Shown here: piece by piece, positions 11,347-21,437 of the stretch
How positions within the stretch are numbered: the first letter of the stretch is position 1
How the letters are laid out: every line of letters begins with the position of its first letter
NCBI RefSeq assembly: GCF_958979055.1
Contig: NC_084888.1
Coordinates: forward strand, 7,735,501 to 7,799,500
DNA: 64,000 nt
Origin: Alnus glutinosa
Taxonomy: Eukaryota; Streptophyta; Magnoliopsida; Fagales; Betulaceae
Direction: 5' to 3'
Translations under genes and position numbers: made by a program
The notes under the pieces: generated by a model
What the model saw: the letters and a program-made list of their open reading frames with translations, nothing else
Database searches by the model: none
Told to the model about the DNA's origin: nothing

Positions 11347-14300
11347 TGTGATGACCCGTTTTATTTATTTATTTTTTATACAGATCATTTGCATAAACAT
11401 TAATCTCTTAAAATATAAACGGATCTTCACAATGGCACGACGATATGTCGTAAAGCCAACATATGATACATACCCCATAATATGTACCTGGTAAATCAGA
11501 GTATAACATCTATCTACTGTGCAGCGGAAAACATAAACCTAATAGCGGAAATCACATTATAATCCTCTATTACAAATAATTACAACAAATAGTCATTAAA
11601 TAACTATCTGAATAAATATTTCCTCAAATTAAATACATAACATAAACGGCTTATACAACAACAAGTGGCACAAGCGTCACAAGTTATAAACAAAACCTAT
11701 AAGACAGTGGACACCCGTAGTTCAGCAATTATGACTGTCGCGGCAAGCTTCAGCAATAACATCCCAAGTACCTATCTACAACACCAACAACTACAATCGG
11801 AGTACCTGTAGCCAAAGGAACATCATTTATACGGTTGTGGGGGTTTGTCACATTCGTATAGATGAAACGGTGAGTTCACCGTCTCAGTACATAATACCGA
11901 GACCTCAGTAATAATAAACTAACTGAGTTTTCGCAAAGAACCAACTTTTCCTTTTTAGTCTCGCGTGCACTATAACAGCTACCAATTTATAAACTTTTGT
12001 TTGAAAACCCCCATAGCTGATATAGCAAACACCAACTAATAGAAAACATTTAAAGCATACTATGTAACTGTAAACATATATAGAAGTTACAGTCATCTCA
12101 CATTGGAAGCAACTACATACATTCTCACATACTATAATACTTTTGTATTTGGTGGCTCAAATGTACAAAGACCCAGCGTTGCCAAATGTGAGTAACTTCG
12201 TGTAGAATGCATTACAACTTCGTGCCTTTGAACAACAGCTGATCATGCCAGTACTAGAGTGGAACTCTATATGCAAGTACAACTTTGCTGAAGAAAAAAA
12301 TGACATTCCACCTACCTACCGCAGGACACTTACATTACCCAATCCAGTAGCGTAAACATCTAAGTACATCAAAGCACAAATCAATTGCATCTTACTCAGC
12401 AATACAAAGATACAGCGTTGCCAAATGTAAGTAACTTCGTGTCGAGTGCATTACAGCTTCGTGCCTTTGAACAACAGATGATCATGCCAACACTAGAGTG
12501 GAACTCTATATGCAAGCACGATTTGACTGAATAACAAATAACATTCCACCTACCTACTGCAAGACACTTACATTACCCAATCCAGTAGTGTAGAAATCTA
12601 AGTATATTAAAGTTCAATGCCTTTAAATCATGCAACTAATACGTTTAGCAAAACTATTATATATAAGACATGCAACACATTCCATCACATCACAATATAT
12701 GTACGCATATGCGAGTACCATGAGCCGTGGCTCGAGTAACATAAGAGTCCATGCACTCACATTAACATAGGGTCATTTCACCCGCATTAATATAGAGTCT
12801 GTTCACTCACATTACATAGAGTCCGTTCACTCAAAGTTGTGCAATTAAGCACGCAAGTAACCATGTTGTGCCGTTAAGCACGCAATGCATCATGTTCCCA
12901 ATTTTATACTCACTGTAAAATTACATTCATGTTCCACTAAAATCATAGTTTACAAAATTCTCAACCAAATTATACAGACACAGCATTCATTCAAACTCCA
13001 CATATCATATTCATACTTCAAAACATCATCATAATTTCAATATACTCAAAAGTACTCAATTCATCAAAAACAGATATATTCAACATACAGTTGGTTCGAG
13101 ATTTGTAAAACAATATATATTTTACAAACCATTATATATGAAAATAATAATTCTCAGTGAGTAGAATATCACATTGGCTGCGTTGGACTCATAACTTCAA
13201 CATTTTCCCCGTGTTCTAATTACTTGGACTCTACATTGAAGAACCAATTAAAGTCTCAAATTCGGACACGATCTTGCAAACAGTTGTAACGTTAGACTTT
13301 GCTATTAAACTCTATACTCTATGACACGTAAACTACCCGCGTGCTCACACGCCGCGTTACCCGCTTCTAAAGCTAGCTAGATACCTTAGGCTATTATTAG
13401 GTTTATTGTTTCTCGATTCCTTTTTATCATGTTTATTAACCCTAAATATATTCACTATTTTGTTGACCTACTATTATTATTATTAACTTATATTTGTTAT
13501 GTTAAAGTTATTTTAAGTTATTTACGATTCTACGACATTCTCATTTTAACCACCTCATTTAATACTTTTACTCTTACTAGTTTATAACTATTCAAGTAGT
13601 TTAGGTTATATAACTTAATTAATTTAATAGGTTATGGACCTAATTGGATTAAACTATAAATTCCATGACATTTCCATTTTTAACTATCCTCTTCAACACT
13701 TTATTCTTTATCTAATTTTTCACCAAAGCCTAATGCATGCTCATAAATCTTACTATGAAAACAAACTCTCATGGTTATCACCAACACCCAACCAATCTAA
13801 CAAATTCAACCATTTCAAACACATTAACCGGAACACATCCTCAACCAAGCTCCACCAACAAGACTCAAGAAAACATCATCAAATCATCCATCACATCACC
13901 ACCATCAACAATCTATCAAATAATTAGCAATTTATATCCTCCAACGACCACATACCCAAATCAAGGTAAAGTCCTCCAAATCAATCAAATATAAATTCAT
14001 ATATAACTTCCTACTAAATGAAGGCCTCAAAACATAATCAAAACACTCAAATAAACTATCGAAAGTCAAAGACCCCAAGAGAAACAACCAGTTGGTTTAC
14101 CCATGGAAGCCTTAACCAAAATTCCAACATTCCAAAATTCCATAGCTTAACCAATCCACCAATGTCCAATATCAATTCATCAACATTCAATGAAAGTCAA
14201 AGAACCAAAACTCCACACAATCACATAACTATATCTAAAAGGCTTTACACCAATTCATAATCGACCTAACCCAAATAAACTCAAAAATCCTTTACAAACT

Positions 14301-15798
14301 TTCCAAAACTGAAACCCCTCAAAAACTAAATCAAAATCTCAATAACAAGCAAACACTTAAATTCGGATTTCACTAAAATACCCCCAAAAATCTTTTTTCG
14401 ATTAACATTAACCCTAAAACACCAATCCAAACAACAACCCATGAAATCACTTTCTAATTGGTATCCACTTCAACTCATCACAATCACAATAAAAAAACTC
14501 TATTAATGTAAATCCAAAACCAACAGCTACACAAATAATATTCACCTATTCAGCCATGAACCCCTAAAAATCATAACTTTAAGTCCTAAAATAACCCATA
14601 TTCTCAAATCATCAACACAACCCAACAAAACACCAACTAATTGAAACCCAAAACAGAAGAATAATTAAATCGCAAAACAACCCAAACAAATATCACATTC
14701 TCATACGGTTTATCCACCAATGACCAATCCAGAATTTCACTACTCACACAATAAATCAACCCATAAAATCTATCCAACCAAAACACCAGAAAACCACACC
14801 CATTCGGCCATCAACACAAAATCTTAAATAAAAATCATCGAATCCAACATAAATCAACCAGTAATCAAAACCCAAAAACTAGAGGATAAGTGTTTTACCT
14901 GATCTTTCGTGGTTTTTCCCCATGGCCGAAATTCCATATTCCTTCTCCTTTTACTCATGGACGAACAACATCTCATTCTCCATCACTGTGTGAATCCTCT
15001 CTGTCTCACGGTCTGACTCTCCATCTCTCTTGGTTCATCGCTCGGCTAGGTGTGTGCGTGACAGAAGAGAATGTAAAAGGGGGAAGAGCTGTGTGAGAAA
15101 ACAAAGGAGAAGGGGAAAGAAAGAAGAGGAAATGGAAGAGGGAGTCGGGCTGGGTCTCAGCATCACAGTTTTGGTCCCTCGGTCGGATCTCTCCCTTAGA
15201 AGCTCTCTCTCGATCTCTCGTGGTGCGTGAGCCAAAGAGAAAAGGAAAGGGAATGGAAGGGAGACAGTGCGGAGGAGAGGAAAAAGAGATGAAAGGGAAA
15301 GAGTGGTCGAGAGGGGGAGAGGAAACAAGGCGGGTGCGTGCGTTGAGTGACGGAGAGGAGATGGAGAGAAAGAAAAAGAAAAGAAAATGAAAGAGATATG
15401 GTGAGGACACGTGGCACAATGTGAGTGGCTGTGAGAAGATGATGAAATCATGAACAGCCAACCAAGTAACGACACGTGTCAAGGGGGAGATTTATTTTAT
15501 TTTAAAACCCCCAGCTTGTATAAATTACAGTAGGACCCAACAATGTTAAAATCCCGTCTTTTAATAATTAACACATGACCCCACATTTATGTTAATTGCT
15601 CACTATCCATTTAATTAATTATTTATTCAATTAGGACCTACTATAATAATTATTATTCTATTTCTACCATTTTACCTTAGACTTATTTTATTTGATAATA
15701 TAAATATTATCACCCAGAATATAGTTATTAATCTCATCAATTTAATAAACATCATTTATCAATTACATAATTTCCTATTTAAACTCTTGGCCTTTACA
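11347..15798 (-). mobile_element. Large solo LTR, 4452 bp, probably Tekay/Del-like
   Basis: On the minus strand the segment starts TGTAAAGGCC and ends CGGGTCATCACA, giving TG...CA ends with the GGGTCRTYACA finish common in long chromoviral LTRs. It is flanked by GGGTG (11342-11346) and GGGCG (15799-15803), a 5-bp duplication with one mismatch. The GC-rich flanks read alike on both sides (GGCGTGGCATT before, AGTGGGCGTGGGC after). It contains no gag, protease, reverse transcriptase or integrase frame, as expected of an LTR. It has a 211-bp internal duplication, an A/C-rich G-poor middle, CT-rich sequence at 15000-15400 and two CACGTG boxes (15408 and 15473). The clade is inferred from length and end sequence only. 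Confidence 0.6.
12164..12612. repeat. Two-copy direct repeat inside the large LTR
   Basis: Copy A is 12164-12374 and copy B 12403-12612, a period of 239 bp. Shared blocks include CAGCGTTGCCAAATGT, CTTCGTGCCTTTGAACAACA and ACTAGAGTGGAACTCTATAT. The copies differ at scattered positions, so the duplication is old relative to the insertion or was inherited with the family. Confidence 0.85.
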
Positions 15799-15803
15799 GG
15801 GCG

Positions 15804-16190
15804 AGTGGGCGTGGGCTTGGATCGAAGAGAAGAAGGAAAGAAGAAGAGAAGAAGGAAGAGGCGACTGCATGCTGTGAAGTGTGAAGAGTGGAGAAGAGTG
15901 AATCACTAGGTCAAAATGAAGTAGGTCTAATATTATTTACGTTATATATATATATAAACCGATTTTTAAAATGCTATAACTATTAACCGTAATCGGGTAC
16001 CCAGTTGCGATTATTTTCAGTTTTTTAGGTTATTGGCAGTTATTAGCGATGATCAGTTTTTTTTCGGTTAATAACCGCCCCACTTGTACATCTATAGCAT
16101 TAATTAATTATTGTCTTCATTCGCCAATACCTACACAATCGGAGAGCATCATCTTCTAGTTCAAGCATTTGCAATCCCAATAACTCTCCC
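15804..16190. other. Short spacer between solo LTR and hAT element
   Basis: This is purine-rich sequence (GAAGAAGGAAAG repeats, 15825-15900) followed by a probable hAT-like relic at about 15975-16094. That relic contains GGTTAATAACCGCCCC and CTTGTACATCTATAG. No gene was found. Confidence 0.35.
16183..16190. repeat. hAT target-site duplication, left copy
   Basis: ACTCTCCC lies directly before the left terminal repeat. It matches ACTCTACC at 21039-21046 at 7 of 8 bases, and 8 bp is the duplication length of hAT elements. Confidence 0.75.
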
Positions 16191-18282
16191 TAAGGGTGAA
16201 ATAACTGCCTGCTAACTGCAAAACCGTTAAAACCGCCTTAAAAATAGTTAACCACTTTTATTATTATTTATATATTATTATTATTATTATTATTATTTAT
16301 ATATAAAACGATATCGTTTTGGTGTTTAATACCAAAACGGCGCCGTTTTAGTTCAAACTAAACCTAAAGCATAAACAAAAAAACCCTAAGACTCATCTCA
16401 TTCTCTCAACTCTCACTCAAGTCTCTATGTCGCCTCACTCACTCCTCACTCCTCAAGCCCTCAACCTCTCGACTTTCTCATCTTCATTTCTCCCTTCTCG
16501 CAACACACCGCCACTCGCCCGCCTCTCTCTCTCCGCCTAGAAGCTCCAACGCTCCACCATTGTTGTTTCTTTGTCTCTCTCACTCTTTGCCAGTAAGTTT
16601 TCTTTCTTCTTTTGTCATTAGACTGTGTTTTGGGTTTCTATTTTTGTTATTTCTTTGATTTGTTTGATTTGTTATAGTTGGATTTCGTCACATTTACGGT
16701 TATAGTAAAGGGCGAACATTGAAAATCATAGTTTGATTTGTTTGTTTGTTATAGTTTGATTTTTGGTTGTCCATTTTTGTGTTTTGAATTGGTTTGGTTG
16801 TCTGCCTTCTTCTTTGATTTTTTTTTTTTAAAAATTTTTGAGTAAAAATGTTTTTTAGAGAAGTAAAAATAATAAAAACAAAAATGTAATCATAGAAAAC
16901 AGATTCGATCTTGCACCAAATTAAAGAAAAAAAAAAACTCTTCTTGCATGCACCCGAAGACAAACCAAGTTTATGATGGGTATTAACACTACTGGGAACA
17001 TTTGGTATTTGTTGAGTTTTATAGAACATTTAAAATTTGTTGTCAATTTAATTAGTTATTGATTTTCTTATAACCAAACCAGCCTACAAGAACTTTGATT
17101 TGTTATTAGGAAGAAGAGCAGGCGTACTCTAAATATTCTGTACAGAAGAGAAAATCAAATTTTGATTTGTTATCACAACTTTGCAATTAGATCAATGAAG
17201 ATTTATATTTTTTAGCCTTTTATTTTAGTTGAGATTTCTTTTTTTTTTGAAGTGTGATTCCTCTTCCTGTTGGTTGTTAAATAAATTTTATTATTTATCT
17301 AATAACAGATGGCGGACACTTTTAATGATGCAACCACCCTTGTTATGGTAGAGGATAATTCTAAAACACCTTCCACTGCAAATGTTGGAAGCCCCACACC
17401 TTCCCAACAGTCACAATGTGGAAAACCACATGTGAATCAATCCATTGTGTGGAGTCACTTTAAAAAAGTGGAACTGATCAACAAGGAGAACCCTAAAGCT
17501 ATGTGCAATTATTGCAATAGGTTGATAGGGTGTCACTATAGGAGAAACGACACTTCACCCATGATGACCCACCTTACCTCTAATTGCCCAAACTCTCCAC
17601 TTAAGAAATCGAAACTACCCAAAAATCAAACATTGTTGCAAATGTCATTCAAGAAACTGGTAGAAGGTGATAGTAGTAACCAAATGGGATTCATGAAGTA
17701 TGATTCAAACAATATAAGAAATTTGATCGTTCGTTATTTCATCAAAAGTGAGCTGCATTTTAGGCATGTGGAAAGTAATGGGTTTAGGGAATTGAAAAAT
17801 GGAATTGAACCTAGGTTCAAAGTATCATGTCGTATTAGTTTACAAAAAAATTGCTTGAAACTGTATGAAGAAGAAAAGCTTAGGTTTAGGGTTTTTTTGA
17901 GCGGTAAAAGGGTTTGCATCACTACCGATACATGGACATCCCTGCAAAATATAAACTACATGTATGTTACCGCTAGCTTCATAGATTCTGATTGGACAAT
18001 GCATAAAAAAAATACTAAAGTTTAACCAAATTCCCAATCATAGGGATGAAACTATTGGAAGAATGATAGAGAATGCATTGACCCAGTGGGGGATTGATAG
18101 TGTGTTCACTATTACAATCGATAATGTCTCGGCCAATAATGTGGGGGTTGAGTATATGAGAAAGAGGATGAAGAACAAGAGTCATACTGTTTTGGGAGGA
18201 GAATTTATTCACATGCATTATGCTGCTTATATTCTAAACTTTGTTGTAAATGAAGGCTTGAAAGGCTTAAGTGACTGTGTTT

Positions 18283-18287
18283 CTAAT
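18283..18287. repeat. Solo-LTR target duplication, left copy (CTAAT)
   Basis: CTAAT directly precedes the LTR and is repeated exactly at 18930-18934. Removing the LTR and one copy restores the reading frame across the site. Confidence 0.9.
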
Positions 18288-18929
18288 TGTTGAGACAGAT
18301 TCCGGTAGGTGATGTGTTGATCAGCAATTCGTTGAGGTGCTCCTTCTAAACCTGCAAGTAAAAACTGCGTCGGCGGGGGGGGGGGGGGGTGCCGACAATC
18401 CCGTTCCGATGCTTAAGTAAGTGTATAATTTTTTAGAGTAAATGCTCAGAGTAATAGTAAGAAGATTAATTAGCGTACCTTAATATTTGAGAGGACCTTG
18501 GTATTTATAGAGATTGAGGTGCAGTTGAGATTATTTTCTGTATATGCGGGAATCGGTAGTTGAAGAAGACGTGGCCTCGGGCGTACGAATATTTCAGGTT
18601 CCACAATCGCTTATCCCGAGCGCACAATCTTATACGGGCGACATGACATTGATGAAGCTCCGGGCGCACGATCTAGTTTCGTGTCGTGCGTCGTGTCCCT
18701 TAGATCTCGGGTATTCCCCAGATATACGCGGACGTTGGTATTGATTGGTACCCGGGTCGGCTATCTAGGTTGGATAGTCGGGTTGGTTGAACAGGTTAGG
18801 CCCTGATGATCTTGGCAGGCTTGGATGGATGACATTTTATTGAACCGCTCTGGCCCGGTTGGGTGGACCCAATGGGCCTTGTGTTCGGGTTGGGCTTGGC
18901 TACCGAGGAGGATAATATTTTCCCCAACA
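18288..18929 (-). mobile_element. Solo LTR, 642 bp, inside the hAT transposase gene
   Basis: On the minus strand it begins TGTTGGGGAAAATATTATCC and ends GGAATCTGTCTCAACA, so it has 5'-TG...CA-3' ends. Exact CTAAT copies flank it. It contains no retroelement coding sequence and only one LTR is present, so internal recombination between two LTRs probably removed the rest. A G run (18376-18389) lies near its 3' end. Superfamily cannot be told from an LTR alone. Confidence 0.88.
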
Positions 18930-18934
18930 CTAAT
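18930..18934. repeat. Solo-LTR target duplication, right copy (CTAAT)
   Basis: This is an exact copy of 18283-18287. Confidence 0.9.
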
Positions 18935-20325
18935 ATAAAGAATGCAGTGAGATATGTGAGCTCTTCACCGGAAAGGATGTCAAAGTTTAAAGATTGTATA
19001 GAGTGGGAAAAAATTAAATGTAAGAACATGGTGTGTCTAGATATTTCAACTAGATGAAACTCTACATATTTGATGTTGAGCACCGCTGAGAAGTACCAAA
19101 GAGCTTTTGACCTATTGGGGGAGGATGGGCATAATCATTTTGTTGTTCCTCAACCTATTGATTGGGAAAATGCTAGGGCATTTGCGACATTTTTGCAAAC
19201 TTTTTATGATACCACATTGAAGTTCTCTGGTTCAACTCATGTCACCTCCAATTCATATTTTTTGCAACTTTATATTATTCAAAATACCTTGAATAATGGT
19301 TGTCTTAGTCTTGATCAGGTCCCGAGTTCTGTGAGTTTTAATATGAAACATAAATATGAAAAATATTGGGGGACTATGGATATGATCAACTTATTGTTGT
19401 ATGTTGGTTTTGTTCTTGACCCACGCAACAAGATGAATGCGTTAGTGTTTTGGTTGGGAAAATACAATGGGCTTGTGTGGACGGATCAAATAGAGACAAA
19501 AGTGAGAGACCTTTTGAATCGTTTAATTGGGCAATACAATAAGTTTCATAGGGGGGTGGGGGAGGAGGGAGGTCATCTAACATGGTTGAAGATACAGGAA
19601 GAGCAGATGTCAATCCTATTCATAGTGATAGTAGTAAGGAAGATAAAAAGACATAGTATAGGAATATGTTTTCCCAACACCTTGTCGCAGAGAATAAATT
19701 GGAATGTAGGTCGGAGGTGGATTGATATTTGTTGGATGGGTGTGAAGCAAATATCATAGATTTTGACATATTAAATTGGTGGAAGGTTAATGCACCAAAA
19801 TATCATACTCTCGCAGAGATAGCTCGTGATGTATTGGCCATCCCTATTTCCACCGTTGCTTCTGAGTCCACCTTTAGCAACGGAGGACGTGCACTGGATA
19901 CCTTTAGGAGTTCATTGTCTCCACTTATCGTTGATGCCTTGATTTGCACACAAGATTGGTTAAAGAACCGCTCAATGAACTATGAAGAAGAGTTTCAGGA
20001 CTTTAGGGAAAGTTATGATGAACCTGGTAAATTTTTATGAATTAGTTATTTATAAATTCATTTCACTTACTTTTCATTATTTATTTATTTAACTTGAACT
20101 TTTTATATTGTAGATGGGCCTTAGAATCAACATTCAAATTCAAGGACGACCGAAACATCTTATTCCTAGAAGAAGGTTATCATTTTTTGACTTGTCATTA
20201 TATTTATATTACAAGACAATTGCTTAGTTTGTCAATTTTGTAAGTTTATAATATTTCTTGTTGTTATTTCCACAGGATTTTGCTAGAAAACCAAATGGGA
20301 GTCGTGTTGTTATTTTCACAAGATT

Positions 20326-20702
20326 TTTTTATGTTGAGTGTAGGTGTGTGGACTATGGATATGGTTTGATTTTTGAATATGGTTTGATAATTGATGGGTG
20401 TGGGTGTGTGGACTTGTGGGCTATGAACGATTTGAATATGGTTTGATTTTTTGATGTTGTGAATCAAACCATGTTGTGAGTGTGGGTGTGTTGACTTGTG
20501 GACTATGGACTATTTGAATATGGTTTGATTTGTTGATGTTGTGAGTGTGGGTGTGAGTGTGTGGACTATAGACTATTTGAATATGGTTTTGAATATGGTT
20601 TGATTTGTTGATGTTGTGAATCAAACCATGTTGTGACTGTGAGTGTGGATGTGTGGACTATTGACTATTTGAATATGGTTTGATTTGTTGATGTTGTGAA
20701 TT
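20326..20702. repeat. Minisatellite in the hAT 3' region
   Basis: Imperfect units of roughly 70-90 bp carry the words GTGTGGACTATGGACTATTT, GAATATGGTTTGATTTGTTG and ATGTTGTGAATCAAACCATG. About four to five units are visible, some shortened. The CAAACCAT/ATGGTTTG pairs within units are inverted and could form small hairpins. Confidence 0.8.
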
Positions 20703-20908
20703 TTCATTTATATGATTGTTTTGGACTCGAATTTTTATTGATATTATTGTTAAGTAAATAATCCAATATTAGTTATTACCACTCTTAATAGACATTTTGA
20801 GTCTTTGACATCAACAAAATAATAAGTATCATACATTTAAAGCATTGTAGTTTTGAAACTAAGAGAAAAATGGGCAAAAAAAAAAGGGTTCAAACCAGGT
20901 CCAACAGT

Positions 20909-20932
20909 TAAAAAAAAAAAAAAAAAAAAAAA
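20909..20932. repeat. A run of 24 bases
   Basis: This is an uninterrupted A homopolymer near the right end of the hAT element. Its length is likely unstable. Confidence 0.9.
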
Positions 20933-21038
20933 TCAAAAGCGGTTTGCCGGTTACTGTTGGCAGCTATAACCACAAATCAACGATTATAACCACCAACCAG
21001 AGGTTATCAAATAATTGCCAACCGCTTTGTCACCCCTA

Positions 21039-21046
21039 ACTCTACC
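21039..21046. repeat. hAT target-site duplication, right copy
   Basis: ACTCTACC follows the right terminal repeat and pairs with ACTCTCCC at 16183-16190. Confidence 0.75.
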
Positions 21047-21248
21047 ATGGTCTCGTTCAATCACATCAATGCCAATCTTCCTTTTGATATTGTCCATAAC
21101 TGCATTCAAATTAATTTTCACAAATCCCATATTAGGTGTTGACTACTTTTGATTAAAAGGATTACAACTTTTTATTCTTTCATGCATCCTTGTGTTATAA
21201 AGTCACCTAGAAATTTCAATATTTTCCCCACAAGTTAAGTAGGATGGC

Positions 21249-21437
21249 TATGGCCTGTTTGGGAACAGAGTTAGAATTTTGATTTTTCTCTATTTTTTTC
21301 CTCATTTTTAAAAAAACAAGTCATATTTTATTCAACTTTTTAAAATTTTTTCAAATTTTATCTCATAAAGTCAAACCTCGAAATTTGCATAGTAAATTAT
21401 AATTCATTTCAAAAAATCCAACACCCAAATGGACCAT
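21249..21437. mobile_element. MITE-like element with GGCCTGTTTGGG ends
   Basis: The left end TATGGCCTGTTTGGG and the reversed right end TATGGTCCATTTGGG agree at 12 of 15 bases. The 189-bp interior is AT-rich with no coding potential. The ends resemble PIF/Harbinger-type MITEs, but I could not confirm a 3-bp target duplication. Confidence 0.5.

Larger units (their letters stand above)
17309..20040 (+). pseudogene. hAT transposase (BED zinc finger, hATC domain), broken
   Basis: The first frame (17309-18025) has a BED zinc finger: WSHFKKV, then CNYC, then an H...C pair ending at LTSNC. It then runs into the RNase H-like core (ITTDTWTS). Frame is lost at an A run near 18005, and the protein resumes at 18063-18287 (FTITIDNVSANN). 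A solo LTR then interrupts it. After the LTR the frame continues (IKNAVRYVSSSPERM) to a TGA at 19055-19057, where the family has the Trp of TRWNSTYLM. It resumes at 19070, loses frame again at a G-rich tract near 19550-19575, and ends with a hAT dimerisation domain at 19729-20040 (FDILNWWKVN, STVASESTFS, CTQDWLK). At least two frameshifts, one nonsense change and one insertion make it a pseudogene. Confidence 0.9.
16191..21038 (+). mobile_element. Ac-like hAT DNA transposon, full length but inactive
   Basis: The left end TAAGGGTGAAA and the reversed right end TAGGGGTGACA match at 9 of 11 bases, and the element is flanked by an 8-bp target duplication. Subterminal AACCG/CGGTT words are frequent at both ends, as in Ac-type elements where transposase binds. 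The 4848 bp include a 642-bp solo LTR inserted later, so the original element was about 4.2 kb. The left part (16380-16590) looks like a leader with a CAG/GTAAGT-type donor (16589) and a 5' UTR intron ending in AACAG just before the transposase ATG. The transposase gene carries frameshifts and stops, so the element cannot move without help from another copy. Confidence 0.85.

Noticed and set aside
13634..14260. Asn/Thr/His-rich plus-strand ORFs
   Set aside because: They result from an A/C-rich, G-poor region of the LTR. They have no domain and overlap each other.
15006..15482. Ser/Phe/Leu-rich minus-strand ORFs up to 158 codons
   Set aside because: CT-rich tracts inside the large LTR produce them in more than one frame. 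There is no retroelement domain.
20326..20702. CRISPR-like spaced repeats
   Set aside because: This is plant DNA. The units are imperfect and directly adjacent rather than identical repeats with unique spacers.
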